Shown here piece by piece: positions 32,876 to 44,581 of a stretch of 64,000 nucleotides of DNA; position 1 is the first letter of the stretch, and each line of letters begins with the position of its first letter. This DNA is from Hordeum vulgare subsp. vulgare (Eukaryota; Streptophyta; Magnoliopsida; Poales; Poaceae), in the NCBI RefSeq assembly GCF_904849725.1, contig NC_058519.1:535688316-535752315 (forward strand), given 5' to 3'. The notes under the pieces were generated by a model. The model saw only the letters and a list, made by a program, of their open reading frames with translations, did no database searches and was not told where the DNA came from. A program made the translations under genes and the position numbers.

Positions 32876-33783
32876 TGTAAGAGCATAATCTTCCCTAAGT
32901 AGTTTTGCTGGTTGATGACAACACCTTTGCGGACTAATTGTGTGTGTTGAGCTCTCACGGGTTATCAGGTAGCATGAGACGGATATTCTTCCCCTCGGAT
33001 GTTGAACGACATACTCCGTCTTGTCGTATGATTTAGTGTTGGTGGACTTGAGACATAGGATAATCTGTACTATCAAGAGGGGGTCCGCAATTCGAAAGGT
33101 TGGGAGAATCTCTCACGTACACATTCGTCTCCTTCTTTCCTCCCCGACACTTTGGAGCTGATCTCTGTCCTTAGGATCATGTGCACCTTCATAAGCGGTA
33201 GTACCGCTACCATGGGCAGTAGTGCCGCCCTGCGGTACCAGGTCATATACCGCGTGTGATTGTGCATCTGGTGCCTTCGGGCTCGTATCTCTTGGTAAGC
33301 AGAAGTACCGCTCGGGTAGCATGGTAGTACCGCTTCGGCGGTACTGTCGCTCTCTATTTCTGGCCCCACTTTCGCTTACGTTTTCATTTTTTCGATTCTG
33401 TTTTGAGTGGATTTTTGGACGGCAGTCCTTAGCGGTAGTACCGCTCTAGGAGGCACTACCAAACTGCTCCCCTTTATCTTACTCGTCTAGGGTGTGTGTC
33501 AATGCTAAGCGAAAGTACCGCTTGCACGAGCGGTAGTACCGCTCCGACGGAACTACCGCCTCCCTATCGCATGTCAATTGACTACGCTTCCGTATACTTC
33601 CGTGCAAGCGAAAGTACCACTCCCCCGAGCGGTACTACCGCTTATGCATGTTTTGTAGGCAGAAAACGGTCAGATTTCCTACCACTATATAAGTGGGTCT
33701 TCTTCCCCGTGGAGACACACCTCTTATCCTTCAAAAGCTCCATTGTTTCCCGTAAGCTCATCCTTGTTCTAGCATCGAAAGTA
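32876..33783 (+). repeat. LTR-like block (+) with AGCGGTAGTACCGCT palindrome array
   Basis: It begins TGTAAGAGCATAATCTTCCC and its opening resembles the start of the opposite block at 35284 (TGAAAGCATAGTTGCTCCC, both followed by GTTTT and a TTGATxACAACA segment). A TATA-like TATATAAGTGGG lies at 33684-33695. Upstream of it is a cluster of 15-base palindromes. Together these suggest the U3 and R of an LTR in + orientation. The 3' end is uncertain and set where the opposite block begins. No PBS or coding sequence follows. Confidence 0.5.
33194..33642. repeat. Dispersed palindrome array, consensus AGCGGTAGTACCGCT
   Basis: Perfect inverted repeats around one central base occur at 33194-33208, 33431-33445 and 33529-33543, and with central C at 33628-33642. 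Degenerate half-copies (for example AGAAGTACCGCT, GCGAAAGTACCGCT, GGTAGTACCGCTTCGGCGGT) lie between them. All are upstream of the TATA-like box at 33684. Confidence 0.8.
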
Positions 33784-35284
33784 TGTCTAGAGGGGGTGAT
33801 TGGACTACTTGACAAGATAATTTTTTTGCCTTTTTCCCAATTTTAGTTGAGACACATCTTTGGCAGTTATAGCAAGTCAAGTACACCCTACACATGCAGT
33901 TCTAAGAGTGTAGTAGGGGAAAGTAAAACATGCAAGTGTAACGTAAAGGAGTAAGGTAGGGAGATCAAACGCATGAGGTGGACGCGACGGTTTTTTGGCA
34001 TGGTTCCGATAGGTGGCGCTATCGTACGTCCATGTTAGTAGAGACTTCAACCCACGGATGATAACGAATGCAAGAGTGCATGGAGGGCTCCACCCACGAA
34101 GGGTCCACAAAGAAGCGGCCTTGTCTATTCCACCACAACTTCCATCCACGAAGGACTGGCCTTACTCACGGTAGATCTTCACGAAGTAGGCGATCTCCTT
34201 GCCCTTACAAACATCTTAGTTCAACTCCACAACACGAAGTAGGAGGCTCCCAAGCGACACCTAACCAATCTAGGAGGCACCACCCTCCAAAAGGTAATAT
34301 ATGGGGTAGAACTATGAACTCCTTGCTCTTATGCTTCTAAAGATAGTCTCATCAACAGAAAATCACTCTCTCACAGAATATGCATGGATAGGAGAGGTTG
34401 ATTTGGTGGAAAGCAGTTTGCGGAGGCTAGAGATCAAGATTCAAATGATTAGAGTGGAATATCTTGGTCTCAACACATGAGTGGGTGATTCTCTCGCAGA
34501 AAATGGATCTGGATATGAAGTGTGTGTTCTGAGTGCTTCTCCCACGAATGAGAGGTGGGTGAAGGGGTATATATAGGAAGCACACAAAATCCAACCGTTA
34601 CACCCAAAGTGGCAAACTCGATGACACCGAAGGGAGATACTCGGTGGTACCGACATGCACTAAAGGCAGCAACTTTTGAATCTCAGTGAGACCGATATAT
34701 GAAACTCAGTAGCACCGAAAAGGTAGCTAACGGTCAGATGGACAAACTTGGTGGCACCGATATTCAAACTCAGAAATTCTGATTTTGTGTATCGAGGCAC
34801 CCGAAAGTTGGTCACGCAAACTCGGTAGCACCGATATGGATTCGGTTGCACCAATTTGGTGGGAATGGCTACGGTTTCTATGTGAGGTCAAACTCGGTGG
34901 GTCCGAAATATGAAAGTTGGTGACACCAAATTTGTGTATGTGGATTTTAACAGAATGGTTATGTGGGAAAAATGACTGAGTATTTTGGTGGCTAACTTAG
35001 AGCACTTGAGCAACCAGTTCATTTTTATACCTCACCCCCTTTTAATAGTATTGGCTTCCCTATGGACTCAAATGTGATATCCCACAAATAGAAAATGAAG
35101 AGTCTTCTAGCTTGAAGCTTGAGCCAATCCTATTCCTTTCTTGCATCAAGGGGCATCTCCACATAATCCTTAGCCAAAGCATCTTTTGAACTTTTCTGAA
35201 ATATACTTGGAAAACATATTAGTCCAATGATGCATATGTTGTTATCAATTATCAAAACCACCCTAGGGAGCAACTATGCTTTCA
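33784..35284 (-). repeat. LTR (-) of a Triticeae retroelement with TCGGTxxxACCGA motif array
   Basis: The - strand start TGAAAGCATAGTTGCTCCC at 35284 is preceded by a GGGGGAGAC purine tract (35285-35293), so this is the 3' LTR of the element whose ORF lies at 35634-36608. A TATA box (TATATATA on the + strand at 34569-34576) sits about 700 bases in. Motifs of the type CTCGGTGGCACCGA recur between it and the LTR start. The far end is set at TGTCTAG (33784) and is approximate. Confidence 0.65.
34638..34930. repeat. Dispersed inverted-repeat array, consensus CTCGGTxGxACCGA
   Basis: About eight copies in 290 bases, including CTCGGTGGTACCGA, CTCAGTGAGACCGA, CTCAGTAGCACCGA, CTTGGTGGCACCGA, CTCGGTAGCACCGA, TTCGGTTGCACC and CTCGGTGGGTCCGA. 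Each has TCGGT and ACCGA arms around three to five bases. They lie in the putative U3 of the - strand LTR. Confidence 0.75.
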
Positions 35285-35633
35285 GTCTCCCCCTTTTTAC
35301 TAATTGATGACAACATATATATCACAGATTCGATAAAAGATATAACCAATGATTAGCATCAATGCTTTGAGAAGTATGTGAAAAGCAAGAACTCCCCCTA
35401 AATTTGTGCATTATTTAAAATTTGCGTTTGAATGCAAATGCACAATCAATTAGGATCATGGGTCACTCTTCCATGTCACATACATCTTGGTGGTGCATAA
35501 ACAAGATAAAAATGAATAGTAAGCACATGACACCAACAAGATAAGTGAATGATCAACACAAGGATAGATAAAAGATAGTAATGTAGCATCACACAAGAGA
35601 AAGCCTATGATCAAATACAGAAACTGGATACAG
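35285..35633 (-). other. Non-coding 3' internal region with purine tract
   Basis: About 350 bases between the ORF and the LTR. GGGGGAGAC-type purine tracts on the - strand at 35285-35293, 35393-35398 and 35725-35729 mark the 3' end of the internal region. No gene is seen. Confidence 0.5.
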
Positions 35634-36613
35634 TCATCCAAAAGAACAAAGTTTTGAAACCAAATGAGAGAAAATAAAAACCAAAAAGCTCTCTCTCACA
35701 TGAAGTCTATGATCTATATATTTCTCCCCCTTTGGCAACAAGTTACCAAAAAGTTCAAAAAGTACAGAACTACTCGTCTCTTTGGGCAGCTGATGACGGG
35801 GTCGACAAAAGAGCGTCTGCGAAGTCTTGTGCAGAATTCCTGGAGCTAGAGGAGTGGATACTGGACGTGCCTGAGTTGAAGCTGGAGGTGGAGCTGAAGG
35901 TGCAGATGCTTGAGCTGATGAAATCGGTCGTGTCTCCGAAGCAGGTACAACAGCGGATCTAGGCTTGGTGCTGAACTGAGTGGTAGTGTGAGGAGGTGAC
36001 TCTTCATCATCATCATCACTATCATCATCATCGACATCATCATATGAACGAGGAATCTTCACAGAGTCAACTTCATGTTGAAGTTGTTTGACTATGGTGT
36101 TCAATTCCGTAACCTTCACATCCATGTCATGAAATTTTGTCTCCACAGATCTCTCAAGGCTCTTCTGATTTTGCAGAATATCCTGAATGTTCTTCTCCAT
36201 GCCTTGGATAGAGCTAACTAGAAATTTGATTTGCTCAGCTTGAGTTCTGAGATGTGGAACCGGTGGTGTCCTATTTCTAGCAGCCTTAGCTTCTATTGCA
36301 TTCGCTGCCATTCTAGCTGCAGCAGAACTCGGATCATTGTCATCCATCACCATTTCATTGTCTTCAAACTCTGGTTGAAGAGGTAGATGGGGACGATCAA
36401 GTAGATATACATGCTTGCCTAGCTTGGCATCGGTAAGCATCTGAATGTACGGGGCATATCCACATGATATCTTTTGATCAGCAGCAGTCCTTCGGATAGT
36501 CTCTACTATCGAATCCATCACACTGAATCTGGTGTGGCTTTCCAAGAGGTGCATCAAGTTGATGGAGAGTCCTCTGATCATCTTATCATCACCTGATTTA
36601 GGCATCAAGGTGT
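35634..36613 (-). pseudogene. Retroelement 'plant transposon protein' ORF, C-terminal part
   Basis: A 324-residue frame. It contains SVMDSIVETIRRTAADQK, CGYAPYIQMLTDAKLGKHVY, a coiled coil (IQGMEKNIQDILQNQKSLER), an acidic run (DDVDDDDSDDDDEE) and a Pro/Ser/Ala-rich linker. This arrangement fits the 'putative plant transposon protein' ORFs found in non-autonomous Triticeae retroelements; there are no enzymatic motifs. Its N-terminal part was separated by the LARD: removing 36619-49251 (element plus one target copy) lets the frame run from 49252 into 36618. The last 60 or so residues (after LHKTSQTLFC) look non-homologous and may be readthrough of a frameshift. Confidence 0.65.
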
Positions 36614-36618
36614 GTCTC

Positions 36619-39600
36619 TGTCACGCCCAAGATGCGACCCTATCCTCAATTTGACACAAAGGCCTCGTCAAGGACAGAAGCGCATCTCGTCGTGTCGCAA
36701 GAATGGATATCGTTACAAATACATGTACTGAAAAGGAGAGATATATATAGAATTGTCTTACACTCGCCACAAGCTACATCAGAGTCACATCAGTACATTA
36801 CATGATCATCAAGAGTAAGAGCAGGGTCCGACTACGGACAAAGACAAACGAGAAAATAAGAACGACGTCCATCCTTGCTATCCCAGGCTGTCGGCCTGGA
36901 ACCCATCCTAGATCGATGAAGAAGGAGAAGAAGAAGCAACTCCAAATGAACAATCAACACGCTCGCGTCATGTAACCTTAACCTGTACCTGCAACTGGTG
37001 TTGTAGTAATCTGTGAGCCACAGGGGACTCAGCAATCTCATTTCCAAAGGTATCAAGACTAGCAAAGCTTAATGGGTGAGGTATGGTTAAGTGGTGAGGT
37101 TGCAGCATCGACTAAGCATGTATTTGGTGGCTAAACTTGCGAGTACAAGAAATAAGAGGGGAAAGATCTACGCATAGCATACGTAAACTACTGATGATCA
37201 TATGAATGATCCTAAACACCTGCCTACGCAGACATAACCCCACCGTGTCCTCGACCGGAGAAAGAACTCACGAAAGAGACAGTCACGGTTACGCACACAG
37301 TTGGCAAGTTTTATTTCAGTTAACTTCAAGTTATCTAGAACCAGCGTTAAACAAAGTTTCCACGTTGCCACATAACCGTGGGCACAACTTTCCAAAAGAT
37401 TTAACCCTACAGGGGTCCTCCAACTAGTCCATCACAAATTACCACAAGCCGCATAGAAATCCTCAATCACGAAGCTCGCGATCTCGTCGGATTCCCTAGT
37501 GGAAAACATCAACTCTGAGATTACCCAAAGCATCAACGGAATCCCGGTGCACAAGATATCTCGTCAAAGGTAAAACTAATCCAGCAAGGTCACCCGGTGT
37601 GTCGACGAACCAGATAGGAGCCGCGTATCTCGTTTTCAGGACACAACGTCTATGCATAGTGGACGGTAGCCAAAACTCGAGTTGCCCCGAGGTGGCACCG
37701 CCGACTGCTAGGTGGGTGGACCAACACTCATGCGGAGCACTGGCCCGGGGGGTTGATTAAATTACCCTCGGGGTCCAGAAAGTCCCTATGCAATTTTATT
37801 AGGTTATTAGGCAAATGTAGTACCAAAGTTGGGCCTTGCCAGACCAGCTTTAATCTAAAACGAATTATCAAGGGGGTCCCCATAACAACCCCGATCGTGT
37901 TAGGAGCGCTCAATTATGGAACATAACACCGATAGCCGGATACTAAGGGGGCAAAGGTGGAACAAAACACCAGGCTAGAGAGGCCGAGCCTTCCACCTTT
38001 TACCAAGTATATAGGTGCATTAAATTAAATAACATTTAATAGGGTGATATAACAAGGAACCCATGATTTCACATGGAAGCAACTACACCTGCAACTAGCA
38101 ACGCTAACATAGGGTTAAGCAAGCAGTAACATAGCCAATCAGTGGTTTGCTAGGTTGAACAGGTTGAAGGTTTCATGGCATTGTTGAGAGGCTGATATTT
38201 AACATGTGGTAGGCAACGAGACATAATCGATAGAAGCGAATAAACTAGCATGGCAATGATAGTAATGGTATCTGGGGAAATGGTCATCTTGCCTGAGATC
38301 CCGCTTGGAAGAAGAATGCCTCCGTGAAGCAGACGAACCGGTAGTCGAACGGGTCCTCACAATCCGACACGCTTGCGGAACTCTATCGAAACGAAGCAAA
38401 CCGGAAACACAAATCAACAAACGATATGCAACACACGATGCACAACACATATGATGCATGAGTAGCTGAAAGCATGCAAGTCACGGCATGACAATTCACG
38501 ACAAACAAACACTACACATTAAGTGAAGTTCAATATGCAACGAGTTGCATATTGATGAAACTCCACGTTTATTTATTTAGTTCTATCCCGATTAGGTACT
38601 CGGCAATATTAAATGTGGTTAAACATGGCAAAAGGTAAAGCTTAATTAGTCTACTTATCTAGGCATTTTAAATGAGGTCGGAAATGACATATAGCATCTC
38701 CGGGACAACCTCACATGTTAATTTTCTATTCTGTCCAGATCTGAACTAACACATTTAATTAGTTGTTAAACAGAAAAACAAATAGGTTCACGTGATTCTA
38801 CGCATCAAGACTAGCAATCGACACATAGAGAACATCTCCAACGGAGCTACGGTTCAAAAGATACAAGCACCGCAAGATATGATGGCATGAATGCAATATG
38901 TGTGCAACGACGGTCACGAGCACTTCAAAACATACAACTAGCAAGAGAAAATGAAACTACACGAGATTCCAAGCAAGTTTCGTGTAGGACACGATCAAAT
39001 CGGAGCTACGGTTCAACAACTACGAGCAAAACAAGAAATCACTACAATCTGCCAAAATCAGCCACATAGCATTTTCTACGCCCCACAACTACGGGCTACA
39101 CAACTCCAATGAACTCAAGCAAGGCATGACACGAAAGAGGGCAAGAAGCACTACTACAAACAACTAACAACAACTAGCATGGCATCATGGATCACTAGGG
39201 AAAGAAGACACAAAATGGCATCCCACACACTATTTCAGACTTGGTGAAAATTACACTTCATGAAAGTGCAGTTTTCGATCTGAAGCCATATTGACAGCAG
39301 CAAAACCTATAGCTACAGGCCTCCAAATGGCATGAAAATTCACAGCATGCTAGAGAAACACAAGGTTAACAACTAACTCCATTGGACCAACCTCAAAAGA
39401 GCTACAGATCACAGGATACAAGCAAGACAAGACAACAACAAAATATAACAGATTCCAGACTTAGAAATATTTCAGCTCCTTCAAATCAGCACTATTACTA
39501 GCAACTTGAGAGCAAGCAAACCACACCTAAACATGCATTTCTATTGCAACCAAAAATACCAGGGGCTAGTCTAAATACCCAAGAACAACTCCCTAGTTGA

Positions 39601-41177
39601 CAACTCCATCAAACGAAGCACGGAATAAATCCTACGAATTAAACAAAAGGGAATCACGGCAAAATATCGCGCGAACTAAGTTACTCAAAAGCTAAAACGA
39701 ATTGCACAGTAAAATCCCATGGATTTTTCTACCCCGGAAACATATAAAATATGTGGGGTTGCGCAACAAAATTATTGCCACACGTAAATGCGAGAAAATA
39801 ACCTATACGCGGGAAAATAAATTAGCGGCAATCCCTACACGCAAAAATAAGAGTGACTGCTTTAAAATACATGGAAAAATGGTTCCTAAAACATGGGCAT
39901 TTCTATTACGGCATTCGAGCTATTCGGGCACACACGAAAAATAACTACGACAATAAACCTATCGAGACAGCACACTAAACTAGACATACGACACGTCAAA
40001 CAACGCCAAATAAATATACAACTTGTGAAATCGTGTTCTACTCGCAAAACTACCCAAGAACCATATAACATACGCCTTGATCCGACTAACGGTTAATAAA
40101 CTACGTGCGTTTGAAAAACAAGCATATCTTCCTGAAATTTAAATAAAATATGAAAACCTAAAAAAACGAGGCGGCCCAGCTCGAAGGAGGAGTAGGCCGG
40201 CTTGGGGTCGGCTCGGGAGGAGGTGCGCTGGGCCTTCGAAGGGAGGCCGACCCAGCTCGAAACGAGGCGGCCCAGGCGCTGGAGCGCTCGTCGTTCTCCT
40301 CGCGGGAACGAGGCCGGCGGCGGGCTGGGTAGGCGGCGGCCGGCGGCTTGAGGAGGCGGTGCGGCGAGCGAGGTCCATGGCGGCGGCGCTGTGCGACGAG
40401 GAGGCTGCTGGATCGAGGCTCCTCCCGATCTGGCAGCACGGGTCGTTACTGCTCGGGCCAGATGGGCTCGGGGCGGGCCACACGCGGGCTCGGGCGGACC
40501 CGGCGGCTGGAGGTGGAAGAGAGAGGAGGGATGATTAGGGTTTCGGGGGTTGGCACGGATTTCGAGGCTGGGAAGAGGGGCTGTCTAAAAATGCACTGCG
40601 GAACTATATATAGACAAATGGGGGGGGGGGCTAGGTTTAGCGAAATTTCGACCCGGATCCAACCGCGTGGTCGGATTCGACTAATTCCGAACGCATGACG
40701 GACGAGTGGCTGTGTAGAGTATGTATCCGGAGACGAGAGGGTAAGCGGGCGGCGCGGCAATAATTTTTAAAACACCGAGAGACGTTCGACGGTAGACCGA
40801 ATACGGTGCCGCTACGGTCGACCGTTCGGGTACCAGACGAACCCCGATCGCGACGAAATGGTACAGGCGGCCTAAGTAAAACAAATTACGACCGCATGCC
40901 AAGTTTCACCTCGATCAGAGAAATTTTCAACACACTTTTAAAAACAAGGATTTGACGATGTCGCGAGCGTGTGCGAGTGCGGTCGGGCTCAGAACGGACA
41001 ACGACAAGAACCGGGAACTATCAACGGATGCAACTTTGAAAACTGGCGGCAATGGAGATGCCGATGCAATGCCGATGATGCGAATGATGCGACGATGATG
41101 CGACAAAATAAAATAGACACACGACGAAAATGGAATAAAGGGGGAATCTTCTAGAACGTCGGTCTCGGGCTGTCACA
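36619..41177 (-). repeat. 3' LTR of the LARD (4559 bp)
   Basis: It lacks about 106 bases present in the other LTR (the segment around 48136-48240, including GCTAACCGGCC). It contains a 10-base G run near 40620 that is only GGGGGG in the other copy. A TATA-like TATATATAG lies at 40604-40612. Open frames in the GC-rich part (40140-40760) are incidental. Confidence 0.88.
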
Positions 41178-44100
41178 ACTCTCCTACACTACAAGAGGAT
41201 CTTGCCCCGAGATCCAAGAATGAAAGGGGGGAGAGGATGAGAAAGAACAAGAGGTAAGAATTTAGTCGCTTCTTTGACAAACGAGTGAAACCAACGATCC
41301 TTGAAGGTAGCCAAGCGATGAGGAATGATAAGAGAAAGAAGCAAGAATTCACGGAAAATTTCAGCAGCACTTCGGTAGGAAAATGGGACAATTTTTTTGA
41401 TAAGATGGTAGAATTGGACAATATTCACAACAAACAAGTAAATAGAACAAGGGAAAACCATGATCTTGATAGAACAACAAGATTGACCCAAAAGAGCAAC
41501 ATCACAATGCCTCCGGAACAAGATAATATGAACTAGCTCAAGCAGAAGAAGAGAATGAAGAAAAGAATGACAACTATCATCACAATAGGATTGAGGAGCC
41601 TCCGGACAGAGAATTGACGTAGTGGTTGGAAAACCAACAACGAAAAGAACAAGATAGTAGTGGGCTTATGAAAATCATCTCAACATTTATGAGGTGACAA
41701 CCAACCACTAAGAGAAACAAGATATGAACAAATTTTTACACCAAGAGGATACAATGAGAACTTGGATTAATGACAAGCACCATGATAGCACAAACCATAG
41801 GAAAAGTTTTAGGTGAAGTCCAAACCAAGATAGCTCAATGAAGAAATCATGGGTTAATAATAATCTCATGATCAAAGGATTGGTGGGTTTAATTATCTCA
41901 TTCTTGAAAAGAAATTTCTTCGAAACTCCTACACTAACAAGAAAGCTATAATACCACCTCAAAGAATAAAGGAGAACAATTGCACATAGAAATGCAAGAG
42001 AAAAGATACTTGAGGTATTCCAACAGGAATCTTGAAGAACACATGAGAATGAATCACATCCTTGAAGAAACAGCATGACGAGCCTCCGTATACAAATGAA
42101 TAATGTAAAGATATGAAGGTGGAAAAGAATAAGATTATGACCTTGCCATGATTTAGATGAAGCCTCACAAAGATATACTTACAAGAACTTGGAACTCCGG
42201 AAAAGAAAGATAAGCGCTTGAGAAAAGAATGATATCATGAGCCACTCCGGAAGAAGAATTCTGATTACTACGAACAAGAATAAGAATTACGTTATGCTTA
42301 TCCTTCATCAAGTTTAATTGATGAAAAAAAACAATGGATTAAGCATACAACTTATTCCTTTAGAAATGAGTCTTGGAGAAACAGAGAGAAAAACACCACT
42401 TGAAGCAAAATTGAAGGAAGCACCGGTAAGAATTCATAATTGAATGGGAACACCACGAATTTATGGAGATACATGAGAATGAAGAGATGATAAGCCACCT
42501 GAGAGAAGACAACTTAAACAAGGCACCGGACAATCGAGAGACGAGCGAATAGACAACAATTGAGAAGAATTGAGGACGAAAGCTAAAAGCTGAGAACGAA
42601 GGTTCTTCTAAAATGATGGCCTTCGGAGAATCGAGAATGAAACAATTCAGAAATGCACCGGATAGCAAGCAAGGGATACTCATGATCGAAAACAATTAAG
42701 ATGATGGCACAAAGCTGAAATGATGAATCTCCAAGAGAATAAACCAAGATTGAGAGAAACACTCCTTCGGTCTTGAAGCTGAAAATGACGAGGAGAACAC
42801 CACCATGAATAACTGAGACACTCCGGAATACAGAAGAATGCAAGATTTAGCCAAATATGAGAATTAACTCAAATAGAACTTAAAGAAGGGATATGACTGA
42901 TGAAATTCATACTTACGTCATAGTTGAAAAGATCTAGAGATCTCCGGAAAAATTACAAGAGCCAGATAAGATCCTGGGAAAGAACCTGTGGGTTATGATC
43001 CCCCTAAAAGAAACCACCGTTAGAAAAGATCGCTGGAAAGATTGATATTGCACCGGTATGAAGAGAACTAGATGAGGTTAGCACCTCAAAATAATTACAG
43101 AATTGAGAACAAGAAACTTCAGGATAACTTCAACGCTCCGGGTAGAATAGAGAGAAATGACAACAAGAAAGGTTGATGAGAATTTCAACATGGGAAAAAT
43201 TACAAGGATGAATAGGATATAATGAACACGGATAATTTAATTGAATTCACCGGGAAAATATAACAAAACTGAAGAAAGATGAGCACGAAGCTCCTGAGAA
43301 TCTTCACAATGAATCACCGGATAAGAGAGAAAAGAACAGATAACGGAAGCACATGAAAGAAACTCTTGGATGAAAATTGAATCACTGAAGAAAAGGGCGG
43401 GAGGGCGGGGAAAATCAAAGACAACTTGGGACAGATGAGACAAACTCCGGTAAGAATTGAGAGATTGATCTTGCAAAATTGGAGAGGATGGAATCCACTT
43501 GAAAAGAAACACACCAGTTGAAAAAGAATTGATACGAAGACTCCGGTTGACAAGAATTGATAAGACAACTGATTGAACAACAGAGTTAGCATTCACATAA
43601 AAATATGAGAACACCTCTTAGGAAAGATCTGAAATCACCACTTGACATCGAAGCAACTTGAATTACCATATTCCAACAAAACAAAGGGTGAGGCTTATGA
43701 AACAAGCCAGAACAAACTCATGAGAAAGATTTCGTCCGATATTTTCGTGGACAGGATCGCACGGGCTCGATTTTATAGTAGCCATCAAGTGCAAGGCAGT
43801 GCACCCGACATACGAAGCGTCCCCGAGTCGTAGCAAGCTACAAGGACTCTTTAAGATACAATGTGTACCGCCGTAAGTCGACCGTGAACAAACGAATCCA
43901 CTAGATGTCGAACCCCAACCTAACATCAAACATTTGTTGGAAGATTGTCATATAAGCAACTACTTGAATTCCCACCTATGAATTCCCGAAATATCTGGTC
44001 ATGCAATCTGGTACACGGATACAAGGAGTAATATCACACAACTCCTATACTAACCCATCACCTGTATCACATCCGTCAACACACAACCAGCATCTCGGAT

Positions 44101-44581
44101 CTTCATCTACAACAGACCCTCGTGATCACAACGATACAAAGTATGGCAGTACTCCCGAACAATCTGCACTAGTACTCGGGACATCAGGGTTATCTCGCCA
44201 CTACTAGTATTGAAGCAATTACGAACATCCTTCGTTCTGAGATATTAAGAAATCTAAATGATAACGATGTGCCCAAGAATCCCCTGGAGATCAACTTCCC
44301 TGAAACTCAAATCAGATAGGAGGCACCAAGACAGAACTCCGTCACATCGGCATCATATAGATTCCAAAAATATCCGCGTGATCCTAAAAATAATTTGAGT
44401 GAGAAGAGGAGTAGAACTAAATTATTACGTCAAGATTCCTCACCAGAGCATAGAAGAGGAGAAAAAAGAATCTTACTCTCCGATATATAACTAGACTCAA
44501 AGCAGTTTTTCACTAGACTCGACTCGGCCAAGTTCGATCAATCAAGGGGGCTCCTAGGTCGGTACTGCTCTGATACCAATT
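41178..44581 (-). other. LARD internal domain, non-coding, with recurrent CCGG-centred motif
   Basis: 3.4 kb with no gag, protease, RT or integrase frame; the longest - strand frames are about 125 residues and resemble nothing. Bases 41530-43650 are strongly purine-rich on the + strand and contain CTCCGG or CACCGG at least 15 times, usually followed by GAAGA or AAAGA. The known biology is that LARD interiors are conserved for RNA structure rather than for coding. The PBS is at 44567-44578; the polypurine tract should lie near 41178-41190 but is weak (GTAGGAGAGT on the - strand). Confidence 0.75.
44567..44578 (-). other. Primer binding site of the LARD (initiator tRNA-Met)
   Basis: On the - strand TGGTATCAGAGC, a perfect 12-base complement to plant initiator tRNA-Met, three bases from the LTR end. 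It fixes the transcription direction. Confidence 0.9.

Noticed and set aside
33194..34930. CRISPR-like array
   Set aside because: Repeats are palindromic and irregularly spaced with no unique spacers of constant length, and this is a plant genome.
40139..40760. GC-rich frames of 93-116 residues on both strands, also near 48194-48702
   Set aside because: They lie in the LARD LTR, appear in both copies with different frames and include the 106-bp indel; no conserved protein.
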